DNA of 64,000 bases from Planctomycetes bacterium syqfu (GTDB taxonomy: Bacteria > Planctomycetota > Phycisphaerae > Phycisphaerales > Phycisphaeraceae). The stretch is taken from positions 5,022,001 to 5,086,000 of the forward strand of contig CP087563.1 of the NCBI GenBank assembly GCA_020974905.1. The letters are read 5' to 3'. Of the stretch, positions 24,997 through 34,270 are shown piece by piece. Below the pieces are notes generated by a model. It was not told the origin of the DNA. It worked only from the letters and a program-made list of their open reading frames with translations, and searched no databases. The translations under genes and the position numbers were made by a program. Numbering within the stretch: the first letter of the stretch is position 1; each line of letters begins with the position of its first letter.

Positions 24997-26096
24997 TCAA
25001 TATCACCAGCTTCACCCATCTGCATCGCACACAAACACCCACCGGTGTCGGCGTGCACATCATTGAAATGCTCCGCGAGTTGGCATCGCGTGATCAAGTC
25101 AATTTACAAATGCTCATCTCTGCCAGGGAGACCGATGGCCATGGGCAAGTTAAATCCGAGTTTGCCTTGGGTGATCTGCCGTTCGTGACGTATCCCTTTT
25201 CGCGTCGCATTGCTGAAGGGCTTTGGCGGACATTGAATTGGCCCAAGATTGATCGCTATGTCGGCAAGACCGATGTGCTTTATTCTCCGACCGAAGCGGT
25301 GATTGCTTCGGATAAGGTGCCCCAGGTTTTGACGATTCATGACATGTATCTGATGGAACCTGACCTGCCCTGGTCGCAGTCAACGCAAAGTCGTAAAGCA
25401 GCAGTCAAATGGGAAAAACTCACGCGCAAGATGGTGGACCGTGCTTCGCGGATCGTCACCGTTTCGCAGTTCACCAAGCAGCGCATGGTGGAGTTACTCG
25501 GTGCTGACCCTGATCAGATTTTCGTGGTTGGTAACGGTGTCGGTCAAGCCTATTTTGAACCGAATCTCAAAGCGGTCCTGCCGGTGAGTGAGCCTTACGT
25601 GCTGGTGGTCGGTGGTCTGACACAGCGCAAGAACGGCAGCGCGGTCTTTGCCGTCGCCCAGGCTTTGGAGCAGATGGACAGTCAGATCAAGATCATCGTT
25701 GCCGGTCACTGCCCAACGGTTTATGCCAACGAAGCCTCGCATCATCCCAACATCCGTTTGCTGGGTTATGTCGATGATGACATATTGCCCGCGTTGATGG
25801 CGCGATCCGTCGCTCTGCTGTTTCTCTCCCGTTATGAAGGCTTTGGCATGCCTGCCGTCGAAGCCATGGCAGCAGGCACGCCGGTGATCGTTTCACCCTA
25901 CGCTTCATTGCCTGAGATCGTCGGTGATGCCGGTTTGATCATGGATCCTGATGACGAATACGCCATTGCCAGCCAGATCGTCTCGCTTGCTCGAACCCCA
26001 CACAGTCGCGACCAACTCATCGAAAAGGGCAAAGCCTGGGCTCAGCAGTACACGTGGGAACACTGCGTCGACCGACTGCTCAAGACAATGCATTGA
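24993..26096 (+). CDS. Glycosyltransferase family 4 protein, mannosyltransferase-like
   Basis: The 367-residue protein is a GT-B family 4 transferase. It has an N-terminal acceptor domain containing LHRTQTPTGVGVHIIEM, a linker with IVTVSQFTKQRMVELLG, and a C-terminal donor domain with LVVGGLTQRKNGSAVFAVAQ and SRYEGFGMPAVEAMAAGTPV, the last holding the two donor-binding glutamates. The pattern resembles mannosyl- and rhamnosyl-transferases. The ATG overlaps the preceding TGA as ATGA and follows AGGGGG. It closes the four-gene glycosyltransferase operon; no polymerase or flippase gene follows within the window. Confidence 0.92.
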   Translation: MINITSFTHLHRTQTPTGVGVHIIEMLRELASRDQVNLQMLISARETDGHGQVKSEFALGDLPFVTYPFSRRIAEGLWRTLNWPKIDRYVGKTDVLYSPTEAVIASDKVPQVLTIHDMYLMEPDLPWSQSTQSRKAAVKWEKLTRKMVDRASRIVTVSQFTKQRMVELLGADPDQIFVVGNGVGQAYFEPNLKAVLPVSEPYVLVVGGLTQRKNGSAVFAVAQALEQMDSQIKIIVAGHCPTVYANEASHHPNIRLLGYVDDDILPALMARSVALLFLSRYEGFGMPAVEAMAAGTPVIVSPYASLPEIVGDAGLIMDPDDEYAIASQIVSLARTPHSRDQLIEKGKAWAQQYTWEHCVDRLLKTMH

Positions 26097-26198
26097 GATT
26101 GACACCGTTGTGAAAATTCACTTTCACAGCGGACAGACCTCGGGCATACTGGTATCCTTATAGCGATATCAACTTACGGACTATCAAGGATGCATCAC

Positions 26199-26849
26199 AT
26201 GAAACGTTTGCCCTTCCTGCTGCTCGGATTTGCACTGCTGACTCTCTCGGGTTGTAACACCATGTACTACACCATGAGTGAATCGCTTTTCGGTGTACAG
26301 AAACGTGAGATCCTCGTTGACCGCGTTGAAGATGCACGTGATGAGCAGACCGAAGCCAAGGAGCAGTTCCAGACCACGCTTGAGAAGTTCAAGTCCGTCG
26401 TTGGTTTTGATGGCGGTGATTTGGAAAAACTCTACAAAGAACTCAAAGCTGAGTACGAACGTTGTGACGGCCAGGCCAAGGATGTGAAGTCACGCATCAG
26501 TTCCATTGAGAATGTTGCCAACGCCATGTTCGATGAATGGGAAAACGAGTTGGGGCAATACACCTCAGCGACGCTCCGCCGTGCATCCGAACAACAACTC
26601 TCAGCAACCAAGGCACGCTATCAGCAGATGCTTGCTGCGATGATCACCGCCCAGCAGAAAATGCAGCCGGTCCTCAACGCGTTTCATGATCAGGTCCTGT
26701 TTTTAAAGCATAATCTCAACGCCCAGGCGATCACGTCGCTACAGACCACAGTCGGCAGTTTACAGTCGGATGTGGATCGTTTGATCAAGGAAATGGAAAC
26801 CTCCATCGATCAGGCCAATCGCTTCATCAGCGAATTGAAGACCGAGTGA
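26199..26849 (+). CDS. DUF2959 family lipoprotein
   Basis: The 216-residue product begins with a lipoprotein signal peptide (KRLPFLLLGFALLTLSGCNT, lipobox LSGC). It continues as an almost entirely helical protein: VQKREILVDRVEDARDEQ, a long charged coiled-coil middle part, and an end with LQSDVDRLIKEMETSIDQAN. This matches the DUF2959 family, found in many Gram-negative bacteria and of unknown role. It should be anchored in the envelope facing the periplasm. AAGGA lies at good spacing for the ATG at 26199; an ATG at 26190 overlaps that ribosome site and is less likely. Confidence 0.88.
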   Translation: MKRLPFLLLGFALLTLSGCNTMYYTMSESLFGVQKREILVDRVEDARDEQTEAKEQFQTTLEKFKSVVGFDGGDLEKLYKELKAEYERCDGQAKDVKSRISSIENVANAMFDEWENELGQYTSATLRRASEQQLSATKARYQQMLAAMITAQQKMQPVLNAFHDQVLFLKHNLNAQAITSLQTTVGSLQSDVDRLIKEMETSIDQANRFISELKTE

Positions 26850-26913
26850 TTTGAACTTTGTCCCATTTCAAGACGTATAGAAAATCGCAGTTCATTTTCC
26901 AAGGAATCATCTC

Positions 26914-27513
26914 ATGTCCAACCTACGCCATGTCATGCTTTTTGCTCTCATGCTCACGGTCACTTCATTGACAAGTCTTTCTGCCACCGCGCAGGAACCT
27001 GCCAAGGATACACTCGTCGAACTCCAAACCAACTATGGCAATATCACCATCAAACTTTTCCCTGACAAAGCGCCCAAGACTGTCGAGAACTTTCTGGGTT
27101 ATGTCGATGAGAAATTTTACGATGGCACGATTTTTCATCGTGTCATGCCCACCTTCATGATCCAGGGCGGTGGGCACACCGAAGATATGCGTGAGAAGAA
27201 AACCCGTGCTGCCATTGAGAACGAAGCCGACAATGGTCTGAGCAATAAACGCGGCACACTTGCCATGGCAAGAAAGGGTGATCCGCATTCCGCGACCGCA
27301 CAGTTCTTCATCAACGTCAAAGACAACGCTGGTCTGGATCACCGTAGCAAAGCCAATGGCCGGGCATGGGGTTACTGTGTGTTTGGTCAGGTCGTCAAAG
27401 GCATGAGTGTTGTAGATGACATCAAAAATGTGCCGACCACCAGTAAGGGTTTTCATGAAAATGTCCCGGTCAAACCCGTGATCATTCAAAAGGCAATTCG
27501 CGTCAAGGAATAA
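26914..27513 (+). CDS. Exported cyclophilin-type peptidyl-prolyl isomerase
   Basis: The 199-residue protein has a signal peptide (cleavage probably after LSATA) and a compact bacterial cyclophilin domain. Active-site residues are visible in [20 protein letters not shown], which holds the catalytic arginine, in [20 protein letters not shown] and in [13 protein letters not shown]. It catalyses cis-trans isomerisation of X-Pro bonds in periplasmic proteins. It matches PpiA-like enzymes in size. A good AAGGA ribosome site precedes the ATG. The gene follows the DUF2959 lipoprotein by 64 bases. Confidence 0.95.
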   Translation: MSNLRHVMLFALMLTVTSLTSLSATAQEPAKDTLVELQTNYGNITIKLFPDKAPKTVENFLGYVDEKFYDGTIFHRVMPTFMIQGGGHTEDMREKKTRAAIENEADNGLSNKRGTLAMARKGDPHSATAQFFINVKDNAGLDHRSKANGRAWGYCVFGQVVKGMSVVDDIKNVPTTSKGFHENVPVKPVIIQKAIRVKE

Positions 27514-27528
27514 ATCAACTCGGTTTAT

Positions 27529-27560
27529 CAGGCTCTGTGCCTCTGTGTCTCTGTGGTTCA
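27529..27560. repeat. Tandem CTCTGTG words
   Basis: GGCTCTGTGCCTCTGTGTCTCTGTGG is a tandem of CTCTGTG-type words between the cyclophilin and ABC transporter genes. It has no inverted partner nearby. A GTG inside it is in frame with the ABC ATPase but is unlikely to be its start. Confidence 0.75.
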
Positions 27561-27591
27561 GTCAACTGGTCACGAAATCCAAAGCATGCCC

Positions 27592-28341
27592 ATGATTCTC
27601 GCTGACAACCTGACCAAGTCCTTCCCGACTCCCGACGGTGCTGAGAAGCAGGCGGTGGCCGGGTTGAGCTTTGCCGTGGAGCCTGGGCAGATTTACGGCT
27701 TGCTCGGACCCAATGGGGCAGGCAAGACCACCACGCTGCGCATGCTCTGCGGGTTGGTCACGCCGACATCAGGACGTGCAGTCATCGCGGACCATGATGT
27801 GCAAACCGATGCCCTGGCCGTCAAACGCGTGCTGGGCTTTCTCACCGCCAATACCGGGTTATACCAACGCCTTTCCGTTCGTGATGTGCTGGTTTATTTC
27901 GGTAAACTCCACGGCATGACCGCTGCACAGGCTCGGGATCGCGCTGACATACTCATTGACACTTTTGACATGGCAGATTTTGCAATCCTGCGGTGTGGCA
28001 GTCTCTCCACAGGGCAGAAGCAACGCTGCAACATTGCCCGTGCCTTGGTCGCAAACCCGCCTGCCCTGATTCTCGATGAACCAACATTGGGTCTGGATGT
28101 GCTCTCCAATCGCGTGATGCTCAACTTCGTGCGATATCAACGCGATGCGGGTAAGAGCATCATCCTCAGCACACATTATCTGGATGAAGCGGAGACACTC
28201 TGCGACCGCATCGGCCTGATCCATCAAGGTCGACTCATTGCTGAAGGCAGCTTCCCCGAATTACAAAAACAGTCCGGCGAGCAGCGACTCAGTGACATCT
28301 TCCTCAAGCTCATTCACGAGGAGCCGGTGCACATCGTATGA
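27592..28341 (+). CDS. ABC transporter ATPase, NatA-like
   Basis: The 249-residue ATPase has Walker [18 protein letters not shown], a Q-loop region [19 protein letters not shown], the signature [19 protein letters not shown] (with T where G is usual), and Walker [15 protein letters not shown]. This set is typical of NatA-type ATPases that drive sodium or drug export. I place the start at the ATG at 27592 ([11 protein letters not shown]); an ATG at 27586 and a GTG at 27553 are alternatives, the latter inside a repeat. Its stop overlaps the start of the permease gene, so the two are coupled. Confidence 0.92.
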   Translation: MILADNLTKSFPTPDGAEKQAVAGLSFAVEPGQIYGLLGPNGAGKTTTLRMLCGLVTPTSGRAVIADHDVQTDALAVKRVLGFLTANTGLYQRLSVRDVLVYFGKLHGMTAAQARDRADILIDTFDMADFAILRCGSLSTGQKQRCNIARALVANPPALILDEPTLGLDVLSNRVMLNFVRYQRDAGKSIILSTHYLDEAETLCDRIGLIHQGRLIAEGSFPELQKQSGEQRLSDIFLKLIHEEPVHIV

Positions 28342-30428
28342 ATTTCACGCGCATCAAGACGATTTACTTCAAGGAACTCGTGGACCTGCTGCGGGACCGA
28401 CGAACGGTCATTGCAACCATCATCGTCCCCGTGGTGCTCTACCCGATGCTCATGTTATTCTCCGTTCAGGCTGCATCGGTTCAAACGGGCAAAGTCGCAG
28501 TCGAGCAAATCACGCTCGGTGTCACCAGCCGTGATGATCAAAACACGATTCTCAAGCTGTTAGCCAATGAGCCAACACCAAAGGATGACGACGGCAAGCC
28601 GGCCAAAGACTTCACACCTTTGATCAGCAGCGTGCAGTTCAGAATCGTGGATGATCTCAAAGATGCTGTCCAAACGCATCAGGTCGGATGTGGTGTTGAG
28701 ATTCTCAAAGTCGAAAATCCCAATGATCCATTGCACGAACAATTCACCTTTGAGATTTTCGTTCAGCCGGATCAGATTCGATCGCGCCTTGCTGCCAACC
28801 GTTTTGAAAATGCGTTAACGCGCATCGGTCAATCACGCATCAATCAACGTCTGGAAACACTGGACGTCAAACGTGATGTCATTGATCCGTTCTTCTTCAA
28901 GCAGACCAATCTCACCACGTCCGGTTCATTACTGGGTTTGATCCTGCCATTGCTGCTGGTGTTGATCACGTTGACCAGTGCGATTTATCCCGCGATTGAT
29001 TTGACCGCAGGCGAACGCGAACGTGGCACGTTGGAGACGTTACTGGTTTGCCCGGTTCCTGCAGGCGAGTTGGTTGCAGGCAAGTTTCTCACCGTCGTCA
29101 CCATTGCACTCATGGGTGCGATGCTCAATTTGGGCAGTGTCGCTGCGACGGTTTACTTTGGTGGTTTGACGGACATGCTGGGCGCGATGGATCAGAATGC
29201 CGGTGATTTACCGCTGTCAGCCATCCCGATTGTGCTCATTGCATTGGTCCCATTTGCGGTGTTGACCTCGGCGATCCTGCTAGCGGTCTGCGGCTTTGCC
29301 CGGAGTTTCAAGGAAGCTCAGAACTACATCACGCCGGTGATCCTGGCGACACTGATGCCCGGGATGATCGCAAATCTCCCTGGCACGCAACTTCAAGGAC
29401 CGATGTTGGTCCTGCCCGTAGGCAACATGGTGTTACTCGTCCGCGATTTACTCTCCGGCACGCAGTTGGCCGGTTTCCAGATCATGATGGTTCTGTTGTC
29501 GACCAGTCTCTATGCCGGTGGGGCGGTCGCTTTGGCAACGCAGATGTTCGGCCGCGAAGCCGTCATGTTCTCTGACAACGCATCTATCAAGAGTCTGCTC
29601 TCCCGTCGCATGATCCGGGCGGGGAAATACCCGTCGGTGGGGTTGGCATGCCTGTATGTTGCCATTTTGTTTCCGGTTTGGTTCTATGTACAGAATCTGC
29701 TTCAGCGACACTTTTCGCATGACTTTGCGAATGTGCTGCGCTACACCGCGGTGCTCATGCCGGTGTTCTTTGCGATCCTGCCGGCGCTGATGCTCTGGTA
29801 TTTCAAACGTGAACTCAAACCGACTTTGGCGTTGGAAAAGGCGCCACCCCAATATTGGCTGAGTGGTTTACTGCTTGGCTTGTCGATGTGGGTGATTGGG
29901 GCTGAGGTTATCGCGTTTCAGGAGTATGTTCTGCCGATTCCCAAAGCTTTGATTGAGCAGCAGGCACCGATGGAAGCCCTGATGAAAGAGCAACCTTTGT
30001 GGTGGCTGCTATTGGTGATCGCGGTCGTTCCCGCGGTGGTCGAGGAGATGTGCTTCCGTGGCATGCTGCTGAGTTCACTGCGAACCAACGGCAAACGTTG
30101 GCTTGCCTTGCTGGTCACCGCCGCTGCGTTTTCCATGTTCCATTTTCTGGTCTACCGCCTTGCGATCACGTTCGTCCTGGGCCTGTTCCTGGCGTATCTC
30201 TGTTGGCAGAGTCGGAGTATCTGGCCTGGTGTGTTGGCACATTTTATGAATAACGGCTTTGCAGTCATCCGTGCCCAGTACCCTGACTTCATCAAACTGC
30301 TGGGCATTGATCCGACCAGTGAATCCAACCACATGCCGATTCATGTGGTGGTGATTGCGGTTGTGATGATTGCTGCTGCACTTTGGATCAGTCGCAAACC
30401 AAGACCTGATCTCAACCGAATAATCTAG
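28338..30428 (+). CDS. ABC-2 type permease fused to a CPBP (CAAX-type) membrane protease
   Basis: The 696-residue protein has two parts. The N-terminal part, to about residue 460, is an ABC-2 permease of the NatB type, with an N-terminal span, a large extracytoplasmic loop and a block of spans around the conserved DLTAGERERGTLETLLVCPV. The C-terminal part is a CPBP intramembrane protease with its catalytic motifs intact: AVVEEMCFRGMLLSSL (EExxxR), FSMFHFLVYR and LAHFMNNG. This fusion is known in planctomycetes and some other bacteria. Transport of sodium, a peptide or a drug is likely; the protease may process the substrate. It shares a four-base overlap with the ATPase gene. Confidence 0.9.
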   Translation: MNFTRIKTIYFKELVDLLRDRRTVIATIIVPVVLYPMLMLFSVQAASVQTGKVAVEQITLGVTSRDDQNTILKLLANEPTPKDDDGKPAKDFTPLISSVQFRIVDDLKDAVQTHQVGCGVEILKVENPNDPLHEQFTFEIFVQPDQIRSRLAANRFENALTRIGQSRINQRLETLDVKRDVIDPFFFKQTNLTTSGSLLGLILPLLLVLITLTSAIYPAIDLTAGERERGTLETLLVCPVPAGELVAGKFLTVVTIALMGAMLNLGSVAATVYFGGLTDMLGAMDQNAGDLPLSAIPIVLIALVPFAVLTSAILLAVCGFARSFKEAQNYITPVILATLMPGMIANLPGTQLQGPMLVLPVGNMVLLVRDLLSGTQLAGFQIMMVLLSTSLYAGGAVALATQMFGREAVMFSDNASIKSLLSRRMIRAGKYPSVGLACLYVAILFPVWFYVQNLLQRHFSHDFANVLRYTAVLMPVFFAILPALMLWYFKRELKPTLALEKAPPQYWLSGLLLGLSMWVIGAEVIAFQEYVLPIPKALIEQQAPMEALMKEQPLWWLLLVIAVVPAVVEEMCFRGMLLSSLRTNGKRWLALLVTAAAFSMFHFLVYRLAITFVLGLFLAYLCWQSRSIWPGVLAHFMNNGFAVIRAQYPDFIKLLGIDPTSESNHMPIHVVVIAVVMIAAALWISRKPRPDLNRII

Positions 30429-30445
30429 AACTCATTTAGAAATAA

Positions 30446-30535
30446 CTCACGCCCGCTTCGCTCAAGACGCCAAGTCGCCAAGACAAGGCAAGTGACTTGA
30501 TTTGCTTGGCGTCTTGAGTGAAATGGGCGTGAGTG
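30446..30535. repeat. Long inverted repeat of CAAGACGCCAAG words
   Basis: The left arm starts ACTCACGCCC and continues TTCGCTCAAGACGCCAAG. The right arm is its near reverse complement, CTTGGCGTCTTGAGTGAA then GGGCGTGAGT. The stem is about 28 bp with a few mismatches. It begins 18 bases after the permease stop, so it could end or protect that transcript. Confidence 0.88.
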
Positions 30536-30598
30536 TTGACTATTTGACTTGATAAGTGGATGCCGACAAACGTGGGACTTTGAATTACAATACTCACC

Positions 30599-31087
30599 AT
30601 GCAAGCAGAAATTCATGTTGCAATATGTGATGGACCGGTGTCGATCGACACCATGAACTGGCCCGGAGATTGCGGGGCGGAGTGTATCTTCGTCGGACGC
30701 ACGCGCGATGAAATTCATGACGAATATGGCAAGCTTCTTCGCCTCTGTTATGAAGTCTATGAACCCATGGCGATCAAACTCATGGAAACGATGTGTGCTG
30801 AGATTGCTCAGCAGTACGACGCCCACGCGGTCCACATGATCCATAGCAAAGGCGATGTCGGACCCGGGCAGGGCAGCGTGGTGATCCAGGTGGCAACGCC
30901 GCATCGCAGTGAGTCGTTCCTTGCCTGCAAGGCGTTGATTGATCGACTCAAGCATGAACTGCCGATCTGGAAACGTGAGATTTGGGAGCGTGGCGAAACC
31001 TATGTCGAAGGTTGTTGCGCCCATCATCCGTCTGACCGCAAACCTATTTCCGAACACCCGACCGCAGGACACCACACCCATGGCTGA
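30599..31087 (+). CDS. moaE: Molybdopterin synthase catalytic subunit MoaE
   Basis: The 162-residue protein matches MoaE across its length. GAECIFVGRTRDE is the typical early motif, VHMIHSKGDVGPGQGSVVIQ precedes the active site, and the catalytic lysines are K118 and K125 in LKHELPIWKREIW. With MoaD it inserts sulfur into precursor Z to make molybdopterin. MoaD and the other moa genes are not in this window, so the subunit is genetically separate from its partner. The C-terminal tail past residue 138 is longer than usual and its last codons overlap the endonuclease III gene by eight bases. Confidence 0.9.
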   Translation: MQAEIHVAICDGPVSIDTMNWPGDCGAECIFVGRTRDEIHDEYGKLLRLCYEVYEPMAIKLMETMCAEIAQQYDAHAVHMIHSKGDVGPGQGSVVIQVATPHRSESFLACKALIDRLKHELPIWKREIWERGETYVEGCCAHHPSDRKPISEHPTAGHHTHG

Positions 31088-31754
31088 TCGTAAACCAACC
31101 AAGGCAACCCAAGAACGCGCTCAGAGAATTTATACCAAGCTTGAGAAGTTATATCCCGATGCACACTGTGCATTGAATCACCGAAATGCCTTTGAGTTGT
31201 TGGTGGCAACGATCCTTTCTGCACAGTGTACGGACGAACGCGTAAACATGGTGACGCCTGCGTTATTCAAGAAGTATCCAACGCCTCAGAAGATGGCCAA
31301 GGCAACACAGGAGCAGCTTGAAGAGTTGATTCGAACGACTGGTTTTTATCGCAATAAAGCCAAGAACATACTCGGTGCCGCAACGCGTATTGTCGAGAAG
31401 TTCGATGGCAAGGTTCCCGACAACATGGATGATTTACTCTCGCTTCCGGGGGTCGCACGTAAGACCGCCAACGTGGTGTTGGGTAATGCGTTTGGCATTA
31501 ATGTCGGCGTGGTGGTCGATACACATGTCGGTCGGTTGGCTTGGCGGATGGGTTTACTGCGTAATGCTCGGGACACCAAAGATGCCGTCAAAATCGAGAA
31601 GGATCTGATGCCACTGTTTGAGCAGGAGAACTGGACGATGCTGTCTCACCTGCTCATCTCGCATGGTCGTGGTGTGTGCAACGCACGCAAGCCCGACTGT
31701 GAAAATTGTCAGTTGGTTGATGACTGCAAGCAGAAAGACGTGAAGAAAAAGTAA
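31080..31754 (+). CDS. nth: Endonuclease III, DNA glycosylase/AP lyase
   Basis: The 224-residue protein has the helix-hairpin-helix LPGVARKTANVVLGNAFG with catalytic K128, the catalytic aspartate D147 in VVVDTHVGRLAWRMG, and a [4Fe-4S] site with cysteines at 200, 207, 210 and 216 in the standard C-x6-C-x2-C-x5-C pattern. It removes oxidised pyrimidines and nicks the resulting abasic site in base excision repair. The start at 31080 (MADRKPTKAT) overlaps the end of moaE and gives the usual length. An upstream in-frame ATG at 30939 lies inside moaE and is rejected. Confidence 0.95.
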   Translation: MADRKPTKATQERAQRIYTKLEKLYPDAHCALNHRNAFELLVATILSAQCTDERVNMVTPALFKKYPTPQKMAKATQEQLEELIRTTGFYRNKAKNILGAATRIVEKFDGKVPDNMDDLLSLPGVARKTANVVLGNAFGINVGVVVDTHVGRLAWRMGLLRNARDTKDAVKIEKDLMPLFEQENWTMLSHLLISHGRGVCNARKPDCENCQLVDDCKQKDVKKK

Positions 31755-31871
31755 TCATGTGGTTGCACTGAGCCAAAGTCGTGTCGCCCCTGTGGCAGGG
31801 GTGTCTTGCTTCTCTCACCCTTGTTTCACATACGATACGTGACGCAGGAGAGTCACGGCTTTGAATGATGT

Positions 31872-33182
31872 TTATGCATGTTTCACGGCATCTTTCACCC
31901 ATGGGATCAATTCGCATAACTTCTCATGCATCGCATCGACACGTTCTTGAAACACTGGATTTACCGCCAGATTTTCCACCTCGGGTAAATCTGCATCCAT
32001 GTCATACAACTCACATTGCTGACCTTCGGTGAAGACGTACTTGTACTGCTTGTCACGCAGCATGGCCACGCGTTGCTCGACCACGGGTTTGACCCAGTTG
32101 GCTTCGTGGAACTCACTGGAGACGGCATCACGGCCGGTTTCGGTGTCATTGAGCAAGTCACGTGTGGGAAGTGTCGAGGCATGTTTGTGATCACCAGCCA
32201 AACGCAACAATGCTGCGGTGATGTCCTGCGTCTGCCAAAGTCGGTCATCCGTTTTTGCCTGCGTTTGACCGGGTAAATGAATGATGGCTGGGACGTGGAC
32301 GAGTTGCTCGTACATCATCGGTCCCTTGTAAATCATTTTGTGATGGCCGTTCATTTCCCCGTGATCCGAGAGGAAGACGATGGCTGTATTTGTTTGATCG
32401 ACTTTGGCAATGAGTTTGCCGATGAAGTCATCAAGCATGGCGGTGTAGCCCCAATATGCAGCACGGATTCTCTGCCACTTGTCTTTGCGCCACGTCTGTC
32501 CCCACGCCCGGCAACGGAAGTCCGATTGTATCTCCGGCTTGTTTGCAAAGGGTGTATCAAAGTCGTCAGGCAAGTCGATCGACTCGGGATCAATCAGGTC
32601 ATGCCAGCGTTTGGGAATGTAGTACGGTGCATGTGGACCGTAGAAGCTGGTCATCAACGCCCATGGTTGGTTTTGAGATTGCAGTCGGTCCAGTTCGTTG
32701 TGGGATTCGGTGTAAACCGTGCCATCAAGATGGTCTTCGTCGGTGTAGTCTGCACAGCCTTGATGCGGTGCGTTGATGCCACCCATGACAAAGTAGCCAT
32801 GGTCGTGCCCGTTGTTGCGATTACCCAGGCTGTGATGCTGCCAACCGCGCGGGTTGGTGATATCCAGATGCCACTTGCCGACGTAGCTGGTGGTGTAGCC
32901 TTGCTTGACCAAACGCTCGGGGAGTGTGGGCATGTCGGCTGGCATGTTGCGGTCGTTGCCCAGCACACCATGTTGCCAGATCGGGACACCCAGTTGGAAG
33001 CTGGCGCGGGTGGGCGTGCAGATCGGTGCAGGGCAGTATGTCCGGGTCAACTGGGTCGACGTGCTGGCCAGTTTTCGCAGGTTCGGTAGCGGGACCGGGC
33101 AGGCATCAACATCCTGATCCAGCAACTGGGCCTGCATCTGATCGACCATGATGACAAACAAATTCGGGCGTGTCGTGGACAT
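31872..33182 (-). CDS. Sulfatase (type I, formylglycine-dependent)
   Basis: The 436-residue protein starts MSTTRPNLFVIMVDQMQAQL, carrying the first metal-binding aspartate, and has the sulfatase signature CTPTRASF with C55 as the residue oxidised to formylglycine. Further motifs are YVGKWHLD near the middle and VFLSDHGEMNGHH, which supplies late metal ligands. It should remove sulfate esters, probably from a polysaccharide or its oligosaccharides. There is no signal peptide. GGAGAGG sits at good spacing before the ATG. It is transcribed on its own, convergent with the nth gene. Confidence 0.93.
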   Translation of the reverse strand: MSTTRPNLFVIMVDQMQAQLLDQDVDACPVPLPNLRKLASTSTQLTRTYCPAPICTPTRASFQLGVPIWQHGVLGNDRNMPADMPTLPERLVKQGYTTSYVGKWHLDITNPRGWQHHSLGNRNNGHDHGYFVMGGINAPHQGCADYTDEDHLDGTVYTESHNELDRLQSQNQPWALMTSFYGPHAPYYIPKRWHDLIDPESIDLPDDFDTPFANKPEIQSDFRCRAWGQTWRKDKWQRIRAAYWGYTAMLDDFIGKLIAKVDQTNTAIVFLSDHGEMNGHHKMIYKGPMMYEQLVHVPAIIHLPGQTQAKTDDRLWQTQDITAALLRLAGDHKHASTLPTRDLLNDTETGRDAVSSEFHEANWVKPVVEQRVAMLRDKQYKYVFTEGQQCELYDMDADLPEVENLAVNPVFQERVDAMHEKLCELIPWVKDAVKHA

Positions 33183-33416
33183 GATCCTCTCCGTGGACGG
33201 GGTTTTGTTGGTGCTAATATAGCATCAAATAATGGTGAGACAATCCCGATTTCGCAACGATCAAACAAAAACACCACCAATAGCCGATGGTAAGGACAGG
33301 GCGGATCGTATCCAAACCGCTGGTTAATTCGGCAAGGCAAGAACGCTACTCCGTTCACGCGCCTGCTGACAAATGGCAAAACTTACCCACGGATCAACAC
33401 GCAAGTGAGTCTGAGC

Positions 33417-33713
33417 ATGGCAGATCGTAAACTCGATATCAAGAACAAAATGTCACTGTACAACTGGTTTAAGAAACTCGGTGATCCGGTCCCCGTGGAG
33501 ATGCTCCCCAAGCTCACCCAGTCCGAACCCACCCGCATTGCCCGCGCGATCCAGAAGGGGGACCTGAAAGTCCATACCTTCCGCGCAACCACCGGCAAGG
33601 TCTTCAAAGTTGTCACCATGCGCGATGTCAAACTCTTCCAGGAAAAACTCGTCGAAGAGAAGAAAATGCAGCAGGCCATGCTCACCGTCTTTAAGCGTTG
33701 GGTCAATAGCTGA
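33417..33713 (+). CDS. Small conserved-looking protein, unknown function
   Basis: The 98-residue protein starts MADRKLDIKNKMSLYNWFKK and is rich in lysine and leucine, with a predicted helix at each end and a short beta-like part (LKVHTFRATTGKVFKVVTM) between. It has no signal peptide, membrane segment or known motif that I recognise. The size and charge would suit a small nucleic-acid or protein-binding adaptor, but this is only inference. It lies upstream of the receiver-like, NUDIX and VOC genes on the same strand, separated by 185 bases. Confidence 0.7.
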   Translation: MADRKLDIKNKMSLYNWFKKLGDPVPVEMLPKLTQSEPTRIARAIQKGDLKVHTFRATTGKVFKVVTMRDVKLFQEKLVEEKKMQQAMLTVFKRWVNS

Positions 33714-33898
33714 TTGATACATTACACGCGCTTAACCAATGTGACACATCATGTTGATGTCTCAGGACGCATGTGAATCTCCAGCATACGCGATGCGCCT
33801 TATCATCATCGGGAATAAAAACGCCACCTCAATCACTCGTTACAATGTCACGTGTTGATAACAACACACCTTGATTAACCGCCTGATGGAGGTGCATG

Positions 33899-34270
33899 AT
33901 GCTTAAACAAATTTTACTCGTCGGACACTGTGTCCCCGATACCTTTATGCTCAAGTCCAAGATGCAGCAGCTGTTTCCTGATGTCGCTGTCAATGCGACC
34001 AATGATCAATCGGAACTGGCTGCCAAGGCTGATGACAAAACCCTGCTGCTGGTTAACCGTGTGCTTGATGGCATGTTTGATGTCGAAGGTGGTATTGAAC
34101 TCATTGGCAAATTGGCCCAGGAATCCGATGCGCCGAAGATGATGCTCATCTCCAACTTTGCCGAGTCCCAGGAACAGGCTTTGAATGCTGGTGCGATCAA
34201 GGGCTTTGGCAAGTCGGAATTGGGCAACCCCGAAACCGAAGAGAAACTCAGGAAGGTCGTCGAAGCGTGA
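33899..34270 (+). CDS. Receiver-like domain without the phospho-acceptor aspartate
   Basis: The 123-residue protein has the length and alternating pattern of a stand-alone response-regulator receiver: LKQILLVGHCVPDTF for the first strand and helix, KTLLLVNRVLDG for the central strand, and MMLISNFAESQEQALNAGA for the fourth. Where a receiver has its phosphorylated Asp (vDLVLLD), this protein has asparagine in LLVNRV, and the acidic pair after the first strand is also missing. It is therefore probably a degenerate, non-phosphorylated receiver-fold protein. GGAGG precedes two adjacent ATG codons (33896 and 33899). Its stop overlaps the start of the NUDIX gene. Confidence 0.75.
   Translation: MLKQILLVGHCVPDTFMLKSKMQQLFPDVAVNATNDQSELAAKADDKTLLLVNRVLDGMFDVEGGIELIGKLAQESDAPKMMLISNFAESQEQALNAGAIKGFGKSELGNPETEEKLRKVVEA

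Noticed and set aside
27553-27591. Upstream GTG start for the NatA-like ATPase
   Set aside because: It lies in the CTCTGTG repeat, lacks a ribosome site and would add residues foreign to the family.
28338-30428. ABC permease-protease fusion as a possible sequencing artefact
   Set aside because: Both parts have intact motifs in one frame, and this architecture is already known in related bacteria.
30939-31079. Upstream ATG for endonuclease III
   Set aside because: It would place 47 extra residues inside moaE; the family length fits the ATG at 31080.
32277-33089. 270-codon plus-strand open frame opposite the second sulfatase
   Set aside because: The minus strand codes a sulfatase with all key motifs; the plus-strand product has no recognisable pattern and no ribosome site.
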